Assembly (NCBI GenBank): GCA_907163375.1 | Contig: CAJQUW010010425.1 | Span: 1 to 64,000, forward strand | DNA from: Prostheceraeus crozeri | Taxonomy: Eukaryota > Platyhelminthes > Polycladida > Euryleptidae | Reading direction: 5' to 3' | Length of the DNA stretch: 64,000 nucleotides | In this document: positions 1-8,876 of the stretch, piece by piece | Numbering within the stretch: the stretch's first letter is position 1 | Layout: each line of letters opens with the position of its first letter | Notes under the pieces: model-generated | What the model saw: the letters and a program-made list of their open reading frames with translations, nothing else | The model's database searches: none | Told to the model about the DNA's origin: nothing | Made by a program: the position numbers and the translations under genes

Positions 1-709
1 CGGGCGAAGCCCTAGTAGACATCTCTGATGTCGTACGAATATTACACCATGACATTTCACCTGTTGGTAATTCTTGTATCATGCAAGAAGAATATAAGCT
101 ATTAAAATCATAATATAACAAATAGTTTTCTCTCATGAATTCATCAATTGCTTTTTCACGTTCTACTCCTTCTCGTTTCGTTCGAAAAATTTCTAATATT
201 TTTTCTTTTTCTTCTGGAGATAGAGGTTTCATTATTCCATATTCTTGTGGATTTACTTTCTAATTATAACATTTAACATATCTATTACCTAAAACTGATG
301 AAACTCCACCTCTAATTCCAGATTCAAAAAATAATAATTTATCATATGTATTTTCTTTATAATGTTTAAGTTTAACGGACTTTGTCCTAGAGCCATCGGC
401 TTGAACATTTGTATGTTTTAATCCTGCTAGCCATGTTAAACCTGGTGTAGAATAACAATAACATGGATCTATTCCGTAATATTCTAAACACATATCACGA
501 AAGTTTTCAAAAAGATCAGCTAGTATTAATACATCTATCTGTAGATATTTCATTGTATAATCATACATTGTTTTACAATTTAACTCTCTCCAATTTTTTT
601 CAGCTTCTGCATAGTCTTCGTCAGATAATTTTGATTGTTTTAATGTTGATTTAAATTTATTTATTGGAGGAAGTTGTTCTTCTTCCATAATTTTATTCAC
701 CGAATTAAA

Positions 710-793
710 ATCAGTCTTCGACTGTGAACCACAGGTTTTATCTCCAGTTATATCAGTCTTCGACTGTGAACCACAGGTTTTATCTCCAGTTAT
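710..793. repeat. Two tandem 42-bp hairpin modules inside pPolB
   Basis: Units 710-751 and 752-793 are identical. Each contains the stem CAGTC-TTC-GACTG and the overlapping stem TGTG-AAC-CACA. They add 14 codons each, giving the repeated peptide around ITGDKTCGSQSKTD in the exonuclease-to-palm region. Length divisible by three keeps the frame. Confidence 0.85.
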
Positions 794-1165
794 ATACTCA
801 TACGGAAATATTCCTTTTAAAGGTTTTAAATTATATTTATTTAATATTTTACATTGTTCAGATTTCAAAGTTTTTCCCATAACATCTAATGAATAAGGAG
901 TAAAAAATCTAAATGCATCTAAAATTCTAATGCAACCTAATTGCATTGAAAAATATTCTTCTTCTGTTTTACATAGTACATTTATTTGTTGTTGTTGTAA
1001 TTTTTCAGATGAAAATAAATCTTTCATTACTAGAGGGAAATCATATTTAGAACCATTGTAGAAATATAGAGGAACAAAGTTATATTTAAATTTATTAGCA
1101 TTAAGATTACAAGAATTATGTGCTGCACCTCTATATAATCCATTTAGATGATCATGATCTTTTAC

Positions 1166-1198
1166 CTTGACGGCAGAGCCGTCGCTTCGCTTGTCAAG
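1166..1198. repeat. 33-bp nested hairpin module inside pPolB
   Basis: Outer arms CTTGAC and GTCAAG enclose GACGGC-AGA-GCCGTC and a GC-TTC-GC mini-stem. It lies in frame in the polymerase between the HDHLNGLYRG region and the KNYKNGKGRY segment. Confidence 0.75.
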
Positions 1199-2096
1199 AT
1201 ATCTACCTTTGCCATTTTTATAATTTTTTGTAAATTCTCTTCCACAGTAATAACATTTTGTTTCATTAATAAAATTTAATTTTTCTTTTTCTGTTAATGG
1301 CATCATTGGAATATTTGTTTCAAGCAATTGTGAAAAACGTCCTTGTAATTCTTCTACTTTCTTTGTAAACATTTCTGAACTATCTTCACCATAGTATTGA
1401 AAATATTCTGATTTAAATAATTCAGGATAATTTGAATGAATGTACATTCCCCAACATAATGGTTTTTGTTCAAATAAATATTTTTCTTTACTTTGTTCAG
1501 CTGAACTTTTTCCAGGTGCACTTTTTTCAGGCGCACTTTTTTCAGAATTATAATTTTCAGAATTATAATTTTCAGAATTATAATTTTCAGAATCGGGTGA
1601 AGCCCTGGAACTTTCCGTTCGATTTTGTGTCATATTAACATTATATGCTTCAAAATCACAATAAATAGTAAAGGGTACTTTATTTTTAAAATACCATTTA
1701 TTATATTCTAAATAATCATCTTTAGGAAAAGTATTTTGAACTGCTTCATTTTGTTGGCAATTCTCCAAATGTCTATTCATTTCTTCTAAAGTTCTAAAAC
1801 TTGTCATACATTGAAGACAAGGAAAATTTTTATTATCTGAAGTTTTTGTAAATATAGAAACATCTTTACACAATATAAAATGTCCCTGATAATATAATAT
1901 ATTCGCTTGTGCTGGTTGTTTTGACTGTACTAATTTTACAAATTCATCTTTATATATTTCATGTGTTTCATTAATTTCTTTTGTAATATTAAATGTATTT
2001 TGATAATAATTTTGATTTAATATTTGTAGCTGATAAATATATTCTTTATCATATTGTTCTTTATATTGTTCTGAACATTTTTTTAAACATTCATTT

Positions 2097-2184
2097 AATC
2101 GGAGCGAAGCTCCTCTGGCTTTAGCCGATTCTTTATTTTCTTCATTATTTAATCGGAGCGAAGCTCCTCTGGCTTTAGCCGATT
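2097..2184. repeat. Two copies of a 34-bp double-hairpin module (2097-2130, 2151-2184)
   Basis: Each unit has outer arms AATCGG/CCGATT, then GGAGC-GAA-GCTCC and GGCT-TTA-GCC stems. The same 34 bp recurs in noncoding DNA at 11024-11057 and, inverted and partial, over the capsid-gene stop codon at 8151-8178. Here both copies are in frame and give the repeated peptide KESAKARGASLRLN. A 54-bp tandem duplication has carried the second copy. Confidence 0.9.
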
Positions 2185-3194
2185 CTTTATTATTTTCTTC
2201 ATTTAATTTTTGAATTGTTTCTATCTCATTTTGATATTTATGGTGATATTCTTGTAGCAACATTTTTATTTGTTGTTGATAATCTATTTTACATTTTTGT
2301 AAACTTTCATTTAAATTTTCTAATTTTTGTTGATATTCTGAAGATAAAGATGAATATTTGTAATTATAATCATCAGTACGTCCTTTATAATTATTATGAT
2401 TAATCATTATTGGTGATAGTGTTTTAACAAGTTCAAATTTTTCAGTACATATTATTTTTCCTTGGTAAAAAATATTATGATGCATGTAATTTCCTCTATC
2501 ATTATATACTATTTCTGATTGACATAAATTTTTATTATTCAAATAAAATTTTTTTGAATCTGAGTAAAGTGGAATAATTTTACCAATAGAAACATAATTC
2601 ACATTTAATTCAAAAACATTTACTTCTATTAAATTTTTATTCTTTTTATGAAACTTTATTAATCTATTATAATCATATGGAAATTCATCTAAGCCATCAG
2701 AAAGATCAAATTCATTTATGTATTCTTCTTTATTATAATGACTTAGTCTTTCTTTATGATATTCTGCAGGATGTAAATGTGCTATAATACTCCACAGAAA
2801 ACAATAATCATCTTCATTTTTTATGTTGATTATTTGTGGTGAACTGAAAGGTAAAGAAACATAACTACCACCAGTATTATTTTTATATTTATCAATTACT
2901 ATTTTCTTAGATAGTATTTTAACAAATCTCCAACCAGATTCACGTAACTGGGCTTCAATTATACAATTTTCTAATTTAAGTATCATCGATTCAAATATGG
3001 GTTGTATATCATTTAAATTATGAATTTCTTGTGAATTTGTAAAATGTCCTTGTATTATTTCTTCAGGAATTCCATCAGGTCCATTTTTTGTATAAAGTAC
3101 TTCTACATTCATATAACATTTGAAAGATTTCTTAAATATATTATAAAAGTTGGTTAGAATATCAGAAAAAGTTTTATCGGTTTCATTATATTCA

Positions 3195-3402
3195 ACGGGC
3201 GAAGCCCTGAAAGACATCTTTGATGTCCCGTGTACAGATTCATTAAATAAATATTTTATATTTGCTAAGGCTTCATCGTTTCGTTCAGCTTCATCAAATT
3301 CATCAGTATCGCCAAATAAATATCTTCCATCTGGTACGGGCGAAGCCCTGGAAGACATCTCCGATGTCCCATGTACGGGCGAAGCCCTAGAACCTTCGGT
3401 TT
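3195..3402. repeat. Cluster of GGGC-GAA-GCCC hairpin modules in pPolB N-terminal region
   Basis: Three occurrences of CGGGCGAAGCCCT at about 3195, 3337 and 3375, two of them followed by GACATC-TYY-GATGTC stems and one by a GAACC-TTC-GGTT stem. Related units lie at 1-40, 1593-1622, 4351-4381, 10932-10961 and 34164-34191. All inside genes preserve the frame; they encode the recurring peptide (S)RASPV(HGTSEMS). Confidence 0.85.
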
Positions 3403-3727
3403 GTATGGTCTCATCTTCACTATTAAAAACTTTTTTATATTCCGAATGTGAATAATCATCAAACATTTTTTTAACTTTTATATCAGTAGGCAATGTTTCT
3501 AGATAGTTTTTATAACTATTTAATTTTAATATATTTCCTTCATCAACTCGTTCTACATTTTGTAAATGCAATTTACTATTTAAATGAGATTGATAACTTC
3601 TTTTTGTTTGCAACTTTTTTTTACATAAGACACAATAAAACTTGGTATTTTCCATTTTTTTATTTTTTAAGGAAAAATTTGTGTTTTAATTTTAGATATA
3701 AACATTCTAATATTTAGGACTTGAGTG

Positions 3728-5110
3728 TTATTTTATATTATTATATATTTCACGTTCTTTAGTTATTTTTTTCTTTATCACATTAAGTTTTATCATATTA
3801 AGTTTTATCTTATTAAGTTTCATCATATAATGTTTTATCAAAAGATAATTTGAATTTTTTTCACTAACTATTGATTCATCATCATCATCATAAATTGTTT
3901 CTTCATCATCATCATAAATTGTTTCTTCATCATCATAAATTACACTTTTTGGTATAGGATGCCCTTCCATGATAGGATACCATTCTCTTATTGGAATATC
4001 TAATTCTAAATTACATCTTTTATCTGATAATAATATAATAGAGAAAAATATTGGTCTTTGATCTCTTTTGGAAAATTTGATAACACCACCATAATTTGAA
4101 TCACTTTTAGTTTTAGTTAAAGATGATAAAATTTTAAATTGATTAGATGTAAATCCTAATTTAAATTTTGTAGACCCGACACATAGTTGTCTAACAGTAT
4201 CTTCAACTATACCATCATTATTATTTTCAATTGTAAGAAAATGAAATTTAGATAAATTTTTATAATTACTAATATTTTTATAATCTTTTTTACCATTTAC
4301 ACCTTTTTCAGATGTTACAGAATCATCATTATTATCATAAGATTCTCTAAGATCGGGCAAAGCCCTAGAACCTTCAGTTCGTTTATTATGAATATGATTA
4401 TGGTCATTGTTAATAGTATAAGGTGTAGTCCACATATAAATTTTCTCTTGTTGAGCTAAACCATTTATATAAGATTTTAATAAATTAATATTTAAGTTGG
4501 AATATAATCCTATATAAGTATCATCATCATATCTTTGGGGCATTTCTAATGTTTCTTGTTTATAAATTGTGTCTCTATAATAAACTTGACATAATAATTC
4601 TTCATTATGTTTTTTACTCTCTATGTGAATGTTATATTGATTTTGTTCATCAACAAATAATCTTATTTTTTCTTTGGAAAAAGATTTTAATTTTTTAACT
4701 AATTCTTTAATATTGATATAATTAATAATTTTAGTTTCTATCCAATCAGTATTACTAATTGGTAACACTGCTCTAATAAATCCATAAACATTATTATGAC
4801 CTATTATAACCATATTTTCTTTATTTAATTCAACATAAGCTACATCATTATATTTACTTACAATCTCCATAAATTTAATAAATGGATCCCCCGGAAATAA
4901 ACAATAATTAGTTTCTATAGAAGGTAAACCTTTAGTCTGTTCTCTAAATATTTCGGCTTGTAATTGAAATAAAATATTAACATCTATACATGGATTATTA
5001 TTATTATTATTATTATCAAAACATTTATTTTCAAATCCCGTTGATCTCGTCGAATAAGAAGAACAGGATGATGCGGGCGAATATAATTTTTTTAAATTTG
5101 GATTTTCCAT
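3728..5110 (-). CDS. Unknown 460-aa Polinton-like protein with acidic tail repeats
   Basis: Not recognised with confidence. It starts at ATG 5110 and is divergent from the fibre gene at 5216 across a 105-bp AT-rich spacer. The N-terminus is low complexity with an Asn run. Residues about 50-330 alternate short beta-like and helical stretches (FIKFMEIVSKYNDVAYVEL; IKELVKKLKSFSKEKIRLFV), a rhythm that loosely recalls sliding clamps; this is inference only. The C-terminus has three tandem acidic units near YDDDEETIYDDDDES and ends in a Lys/Ile-rich repeat. One hairpin module (4351-4381) is inserted in frame and gives the peptide GSRALPD. Neighbour of pPolB on the same strand, so a replication role is plausible. 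The frame is intact. Confidence 0.6.
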   Translation of the reverse strand: MENPNLKKLYSPASSCSSYSTRSTGFENKCFDNNNNNNNPCIDVNILFQLQAEIFREQTKGLPSIETNYCLFPGDPFIKFMEIVSKYNDVAYVELNKENMVIIGHNNVYGFIRAVLPISNTDWIETKIINYINIKELVKKLKSFSKEKIRLFVDEQNQYNIHIESKKHNEELLCQVYYRDTIYKQETLEMPQRYDDDTYIGLYSNLNINLLKSYINGLAQQEKIYMWTTPYTINNDHNHIHNKRTEGSRALPDLRESYDNNDDSVTSEKGVNGKKDYKNISNYKNLSKFHFLTIENNNDGIVEDTVRQLCVGSTKFKLGFTSNQFKILSSLTKTKSDSNYGGVIKFSKRDQRPIFFSIILLSDKRCNLELDIPIREWYPIMEGHPIPKSVIYDDEETIYDDDEETIYDDDDESIVSEKNSNYLLIKHYMMKLNKIKLNMIKLNVIKKKITKEREIYNNIK

Positions 5111-5215
5111 TTTTTTATTTTTATTAGAAAAAATTTTATTTTTTTATTTTTATTAGAAAAAATTTTATTTTTTTATTTTTATTAGAAAAAGTTTTACTTT
5201 TTTATTGTTTTAAAA
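5111..5215. promoter_or_regulatory. Divergent AT-rich intergenic spacer with about 37-bp tandem units
   Basis: Three near-identical units built from TTTTTATTTTTATTAGAAAAA separate the minus-strand 460-aa gene from the plus-strand fibre gene. Both start codons directly abut A/T runs. It is the only place for promoters of both genes, so a bidirectional promoter is inferred; no TATA consensus stands out from the AT-rich background. Confidence 0.4.
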
Positions 5216-6103
5216 ATGATGTTACCAAATGTTGGTGGAGGTGCATATATCCCGAATAATCGTGAATTAGAAATAGAGATAGAAAATTATATCATGAAAA
5301 CTGGAGACGTTTTATCTGGACCATTGCATCTTTCTATTCTTCCGCAACAAAATACAGAGTTAACAAATAAACAATATGTTGATACACAAATCAATGACTT
5401 AAAGGAAAAATATATAAACGATGTTTTGGTTCCACTGATGAACGAATTAAAGTTGCTTAAACTTAATGACAAATCATTAAACGAAAAATTATTAAAACTT
5501 GATAAAAAGGATAGAGAGCTAGAAGCAGATATAGCAAAACTTTTTAAAAAGATTTCTGAACAATCAAAAATTTTAATATTACTTTCTTTAAATTTAAAAT
5601 CTGCTGTAATTAAAAATAAACATCAGATAAAAATGTTAAAAGAACAATTAGAAGATGAAATAGAAAAACTACCTGAAAGAATTAAAAAAAATTTAAAGCA
5701 GTTACAAACTACATTCCAAAAAAGTGTTGATGAATTGAGTTCTAAAATTACTCAACAAATGAAAAAGATGAATAGAATAATAAATGAAGTAAACTCACTT
5801 AATCAAAAAGTTGATAAAATGAAAACTCTTAAAATCAATTTAGAAAATGAATTAAAGAAAAATTTACAAGTAAACTCTAAAGAAAATAAAGAACAGTTAG
5901 ATTCTGTTAAAAGACAATTAGATGTTCTTAAAATTAAGCTAAATGCTCTTAAAACGGCGTTGAAGATTAATCAGCAGAAAATGCAAGTTAATAGAAAAGA
6001 AATTAAAGTACATCACACGCTGCTTGACGCAATAGATAAAGTGCAACAGTCAATTAATAAAGTTATCTCGAAGTTGTTGTCCATTCACAAACGTAAATCT
6101 TAA
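5216..6103 (+). CDS. Fibre-like coiled-coil protein with phage-tail-type N-terminal motif (copy A)
   Basis: 295 aa. Residues 27-60 (MKTGDVLSGPLHLSILP, then TNKQYVDTQIND) resemble the short repeat of tail-fibre and receptor-binding fibres of phages, where a G-x-L-x-L...P...(T/N)K-x-YVD unit forms a trimer-promoting turn. The rest is a long Lys/Leu-rich coiled coil (about 60-290) with heptads, ending in the basic IHKRKS. This architecture suits a trimeric capsid spike or fibre; that function is inference. It opens the plus-strand structural gene array and precedes the pVI-like gene by 42 bp. A decayed paralogue lies at 29240-30114. Confidence 0.55.
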   Translation: MMLPNVGGGAYIPNNRELEIEIENYIMKTGDVLSGPLHLSILPQQNTELTNKQYVDTQINDLKEKYINDVLVPLMNELKLLKLNDKSLNEKLLKLDKKDRELEADIAKLFKKISEQSKILILLSLNLKSAVIKNKHQIKMLKEQLEDEIEKLPERIKKNLKQLQTTFQKSVDELSSKITQQMKKMNRIINEVNSLNQKVDKMKTLKINLENELKKNLQVNSKENKEQLDSVKRQLDVLKIKLNALKTALKINQQKMQVNRKEIKVHHTLLDAIDKVQQSINKVISKLLSIHKRKS

Positions 6104-6145
6104 CACGTAGATATTTTTCCCAAAAGTCAAATTTAATCCTAAAAA

Positions 6146-6709
6146 ATGCCTATAATTTATAAACACAATCTTAAACATTTTGCATCAAATAATAAAATTG
6201 CTCATGAACCATCTCAGAAACCTGTGTACCATTATGATAGTGTAGAAACTGTCGGAACACAAAAGTTCCTAGGCACCGCAGGTGCCGTCCAAAAAGAAGG
6301 GGCTGGCATCTTTTCTGGTATTGGAAGTATCGTTAACTTAATTAAAAATAATAAAGATTTGATTACATCTGCTGCAAAAGGAGCAGCTGCTATAGGTAGT
6401 ACAGCTAGTGCAATATCAAATGCTGTCAAGTCTCAAAACGAATTAAAACAACTAGAAGCTATTCGTAAACTTAGGAATGATTCCGAAGAACTAAAAAATT
6501 TAAAAAAACTTTCAGAGGAAACAAAAAACAAAATTGCTAACATAGCTGTGGGGGGTGAAACCTTGAGGAGCGGAGCTCCGTCTAATAGTAAACATAATGA
6601 AAATAAAAATAATAAAAAAACAATTGAAGAAATAAGAGGAAATGACGTGAGTAGCAACCTTCGGTTTAACCAGCAAAGCTGTAGCGGAGCTGGTCTAGCA
6701 AAATTCTAA
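6146..6709 (+). CDS. pVI/pX-like minor capsid protein candidate (copy A)
   Basis: 187 aa. A Gly-rich hydrophobic, amphipathic stretch at about 54-95 (GIFSGIGSIVNLIKNN, then AAKGAAAIGSTASAISNAV) is followed by a charged helix, as in adenovirus-type membrane-lytic minor proteins; homology is inferred from context and character only. Compared with copy B (152 aa, 30142-30600) it carries extra in-frame hairpin modules at about 6250-6288 (GGCACC-GCA-GGTGCC) and near 6568-6582 and 6656-6698 (GGAGC-GGA-GCTCC, AACC-TTC-GGTT, AGC-AAA-GCT). The protein thus shows module gain or loss between paralogues. Confidence 0.5.
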   Translation: MPIIYKHNLKHFASNNKIAHEPSQKPVYHYDSVETVGTQKFLGTAGAVQKEGAGIFSGIGSIVNLIKNNKDLITSAAKGAAAIGSTASAISNAVKSQNELKQLEAIRKLRNDSEELKNLKKLSEETKNKIANIAVGGETLRSGAPSNSKHNENKNNKKTIEEIRGNDVSSNLRFNQQSCSGAGLAKF

Positions 6710-6821
6710 AATATATTTTTTAGTAAAATTTTTTTAGCAAAATTATTTTAGCAAAATTATTTTAGTAAAATTTTTTTCTGTCTGTGAGAAAAAACAAAAA
6801 GTCAAATTATTTTTTATAAAA
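6710..6821. other. AT-rich spacer with short TTTTAGYAAAAT repeats
   Basis: Five or so repeats of a TTTTTTAGCAAAATTA-like unit lie between the pVI-like and capsid genes, ending in TTTTTATAAAAATG at the capsid start. It probably carries the capsid-gene promoter, but nothing more specific can be seen. Confidence 0.35.
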
Positions 6822-8156
6822 ATGTCTTCGCTTATCGAAAATAAATTTAGATTAGACGATCCTCCGTTCGTCAGTTATAATCAAAAAAAGAATGACTATA
6901 TAAGAATTGCTATGAATCCCGGATCTTCCAGTAGAGTAAATACTGGAGGAGATTTAATTTTTGAAGTTGATAATCAGCAGAGTTATTTATATCTACCTGA
7001 TTCATTTTTACACTGTGAATATTCTTTGTATAGTGATGCCAATTTTACAACACCATTACCAGAAACCGATAATATTGCACTAGAGAATAATTTCTTTCCA
7101 AGATTATTTACACAAATGCGTTTAGATGTTGTAACTCAAAATATAGAAACAATAAGTGATTCTCCAGGTGTAATTGATACAATGCTTAGATTTGTAACAA
7201 TTGGTGAAAATAATAAAAAGTATGAAATCGAAGGTTGGTTTCCTGATACTAATGATGGTATAATTGTTGATGATTTAACTCACGCTGGAACAGATGCAGC
7301 AGGAATTGCGAAAGATGTAGAAAATATTGCAAAACATTTAAATAAAACAAATAATGAAGCATATAAAGAAAGACGTGAATTTAACAAAAAAAGTAAACAG
7401 ACAGTAAATTGGTCATTGTCTCCATTATTCGGATATTTAGATTATGATAAAATATCATATCAATTAAAATTTAAATTAATAATTCATCGTACAGCAAATA
7501 ATGAATTAATCTTTTTTGGTAAGACTGGGAAAAAAGCATATTTAAAAATTGATAGACTTGAATGGTGGATTAAGCATATTACTCCTAGTTTAGAGGTTGA
7601 AACAGCTATTGCAAAAAGATTAAATACTAACAAACCAATTCCAGTAAATTTTCTAAAGCGTACTGCTAGTTCAGTAACTTTTTCCGAACAAAGATTTAAC
7701 TGGCATTTTACTAGAACTGCGAATACACCAAGATATTTATTACTAACATTTCAAAGAAATAATTCTCCAAGTTTTGATAAGAACAACAATATTTTTCATA
7801 TTAATACAATTCGAAGTTTACAAGTTTCATTAAATCAAACTCGATATCCAATTGATCCATTAAGATTCGATGATACCAATAATCAATTTATGGAAGGATA
7901 TGATTGTTATCGAAATCTTTGTACAGAATTTGGAGTTGAACCACAATTAACTCCTGGAGATTGGAGACATTTATATCCTGTTTTCTGTTTCGATTTAAGT
8001 GCACAATCTGAAGATATTATTAAAAATGGTTGTGATGTAACAATTAATATTGAAAAGAAAGATTCCACAACTTCATTGATGGCTTATGGTTTATTGCTAG
8101 AAGATGTAAAATATTCTATTGAAATTCTTAATGGAAAGATGGTAAGGATAGGCTAA
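6822..8156 (+). CDS. Major capsid protein candidate, double-jelly-roll type (copy A)
   Basis: 444 aa and full length. It is beta-rich, with features I associate with Polinton/adintovirus-type hexon-like coat proteins: an N-terminal TGGDLIFEVDNQQ strand region, FFPRLFTQMRLDVV, LEWWIKHITPSLEVE in the middle, FNWHFTRTANTPRYLLLTF, and a C-terminal HLYPVFCFDLSAQSEDI followed by the closing strand SIEILNGKMVRIG. Position between the minor-protein genes and the integrase fits a coat gene. The stop codon falls inside an inverted hairpin module at 8151-8178. A paralogue with many lesions lies at 30636-31954. The assignment to a jelly-roll fold is from memory of the family and context, not from a structure. 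Confidence 0.6.
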   Translation: MSSLIENKFRLDDPPFVSYNQKKNDYIRIAMNPGSSSRVNTGGDLIFEVDNQQSYLYLPDSFLHCEYSLYSDANFTTPLPETDNIALENNFFPRLFTQMRLDVVTQNIETISDSPGVIDTMLRFVTIGENNKKYEIEGWFPDTNDGIIVDDLTHAGTDAAGIAKDVENIAKHLNKTNNEAYKERREFNKKSKQTVNWSLSPLFGYLDYDKISYQLKFKLIIHRTANNELIFFGKTGKKAYLKIDRLEWWIKHITPSLEVETAIAKRLNTNKPIPVNFLKRTASSVTFSEQRFNWHFTRTANTPRYLLLTFQRNNSPSFDKNNNIFHINTIRSLQVSLNQTRYPIDPLRFDDTNNQFMEGYDCYRNLCTEFGVEPQLTPGDWRHLYPVFCFDLSAQSEDIIKNGCDVTINIEKKDSTTSLMAYGLLLEDVKYSIEILNGKMVRIG

Positions 8157-8178
8157 AGCCAGAGGAGCTTCGCTCTGA
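8151..8178. repeat. Inverted, partial copy of the 34-bp hairpin module at the capsid stop codon
   Basis: GGCT-AAA-GCC and GGAGC-TTC-GCTC stems are the reverse complement of the module seen at 2097-2184. The TAA stop of the capsid gene lies in it. At the same position copy B has a different set of stems (about 31946-32008), so the 3' end of the gene has been replaced by different modules. Confidence 0.75.
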
Positions 8179-8338
8179 TAAGTTAATTAAAATTTTTTCA
8201 TAACTAGAATAGATTAAAAATTTTGGTAACTTAAAATTTTTGGTAACTAGAATAAATTAAAATTTTTTGGTAACTTGAAATTTTTTCATAACTAGAATAG
8301 ATTTAAATTTTTGATAACTTAAAATTTTTTTATTAAAA
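8179..8338. repeat. AT-rich tandem repeats between capsid and minor protein genes
   Basis: Imperfect units of TAACTAGAATAGATTAAAA alternate with ATTTTTGGTAACTTAAAA. The same kind of array is found at 32010-32217 in copy B, so it belongs to the element. Role unknown; a promoter or transcript-end region is possible. Confidence 0.6.
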
Positions 8339-8824
8339 ATGTCGCAAGCGAAAAGTAATATTAATAATAAAACTGTTGAATTAAAATTACGTAATATTGT
8401 TGACAAAAATACCCCTAAAACTATTACTATTAATTAAAAAAAGTATTACATAAGTAAACCAATGATAGAGAATATTCAATTACAAGAAGAAAAGAATGGC
8501 GGGATTCTCCCATTAATTCCACTAATAATAGGTGGCATAGCTGCAGCAGGAAGTGTTGCAGGTGGGACAGCTGGTATTGTCCAAGCAGTAAATAAAAATA
8601 AATCAGAGAAGGCAGCATTAGAAGAACAAAAACGCCATAACAGAGAGTTAGAGAAAGTTGCTAGGGGTGAAGGAGTAGTAGATAATTTTATTAGTAAATT
8701 AAAATTAGTTGATGAAGGAAAACGAGTTCTTAAAAATATTCTCCACAATGTTGATGATTTAATTGAAATTAAAGAAACAAAAGATGGTTCTGGAATATAT
8801 CTAAGTCCTAGTATGATTCGGTAA
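8339..8824 (+). pseudogene. Membrane-active minor capsid-like protein, nonsense mutation (copy A)
   Basis: Same protein as the intact 160-aa gene at 32218-32700. The ATG is at 8339, but codon 33 is TAA (8435-8437) where copy B has a sense codon; the rest is open from 8438 to the stop. An ATG at 8462 could still give a 120-aa product keeping the hydrophobic Gly/Ala-rich segment (GGILPLIPLIIGGIAAAGSV) and the charged helix EEQKRHNRELEKV. The segment suits a membrane-interacting minor virion protein; that is inference. Confidence 0.65.
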
Positions 8825-8876
8825 TAACCTCAGGACCTTTGGTCCATAAGGTAAAACATTTATTTTATCTTTTAAA

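Larger units (their letters stand above)
1..3655 (-). pseudogene. Protein-primed family B DNA polymerase (pPolB), Polinton-like; in-frame TAG, cut by window edge
   Basis: Would copy the element's DNA by protein priming. The ATG at 3655 opens 1131 codons. Residues 6-31 form a C2H2-like finger (C-x2-C...H-x5-H). A long middle part with coiled coil (about 420-560) follows, then an exonuclease domain: Exo I (TIYCDFEAYN), Exo II (YNGSKYDFPLV) and Exo III (YLQIDVLILADL). The frame ends at a TAG (260-262) just after the RGG region. The same frame then stays open through 1-259 and carries the palm motif A (YYDFNSLYSS). The gene therefore runs off the window, with one nonsense codon separating exonuclease from palm. 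The family is typical of Polintons and adintovirus-like elements. Several in-frame hairpin modules are inserted in it (710-793, 1166-1198, 2097-2184, 3195-3402), making the protein longer than usual. Whether the TAG is a real lesion or sequencing error cannot be told here. Confidence 0.85.

Noticed and set aside
3728..5110. 460-aa protein as a sliding clamp (PCNA)
   Set aside because: Only a loose pattern of strands and helices; kept as unknown.
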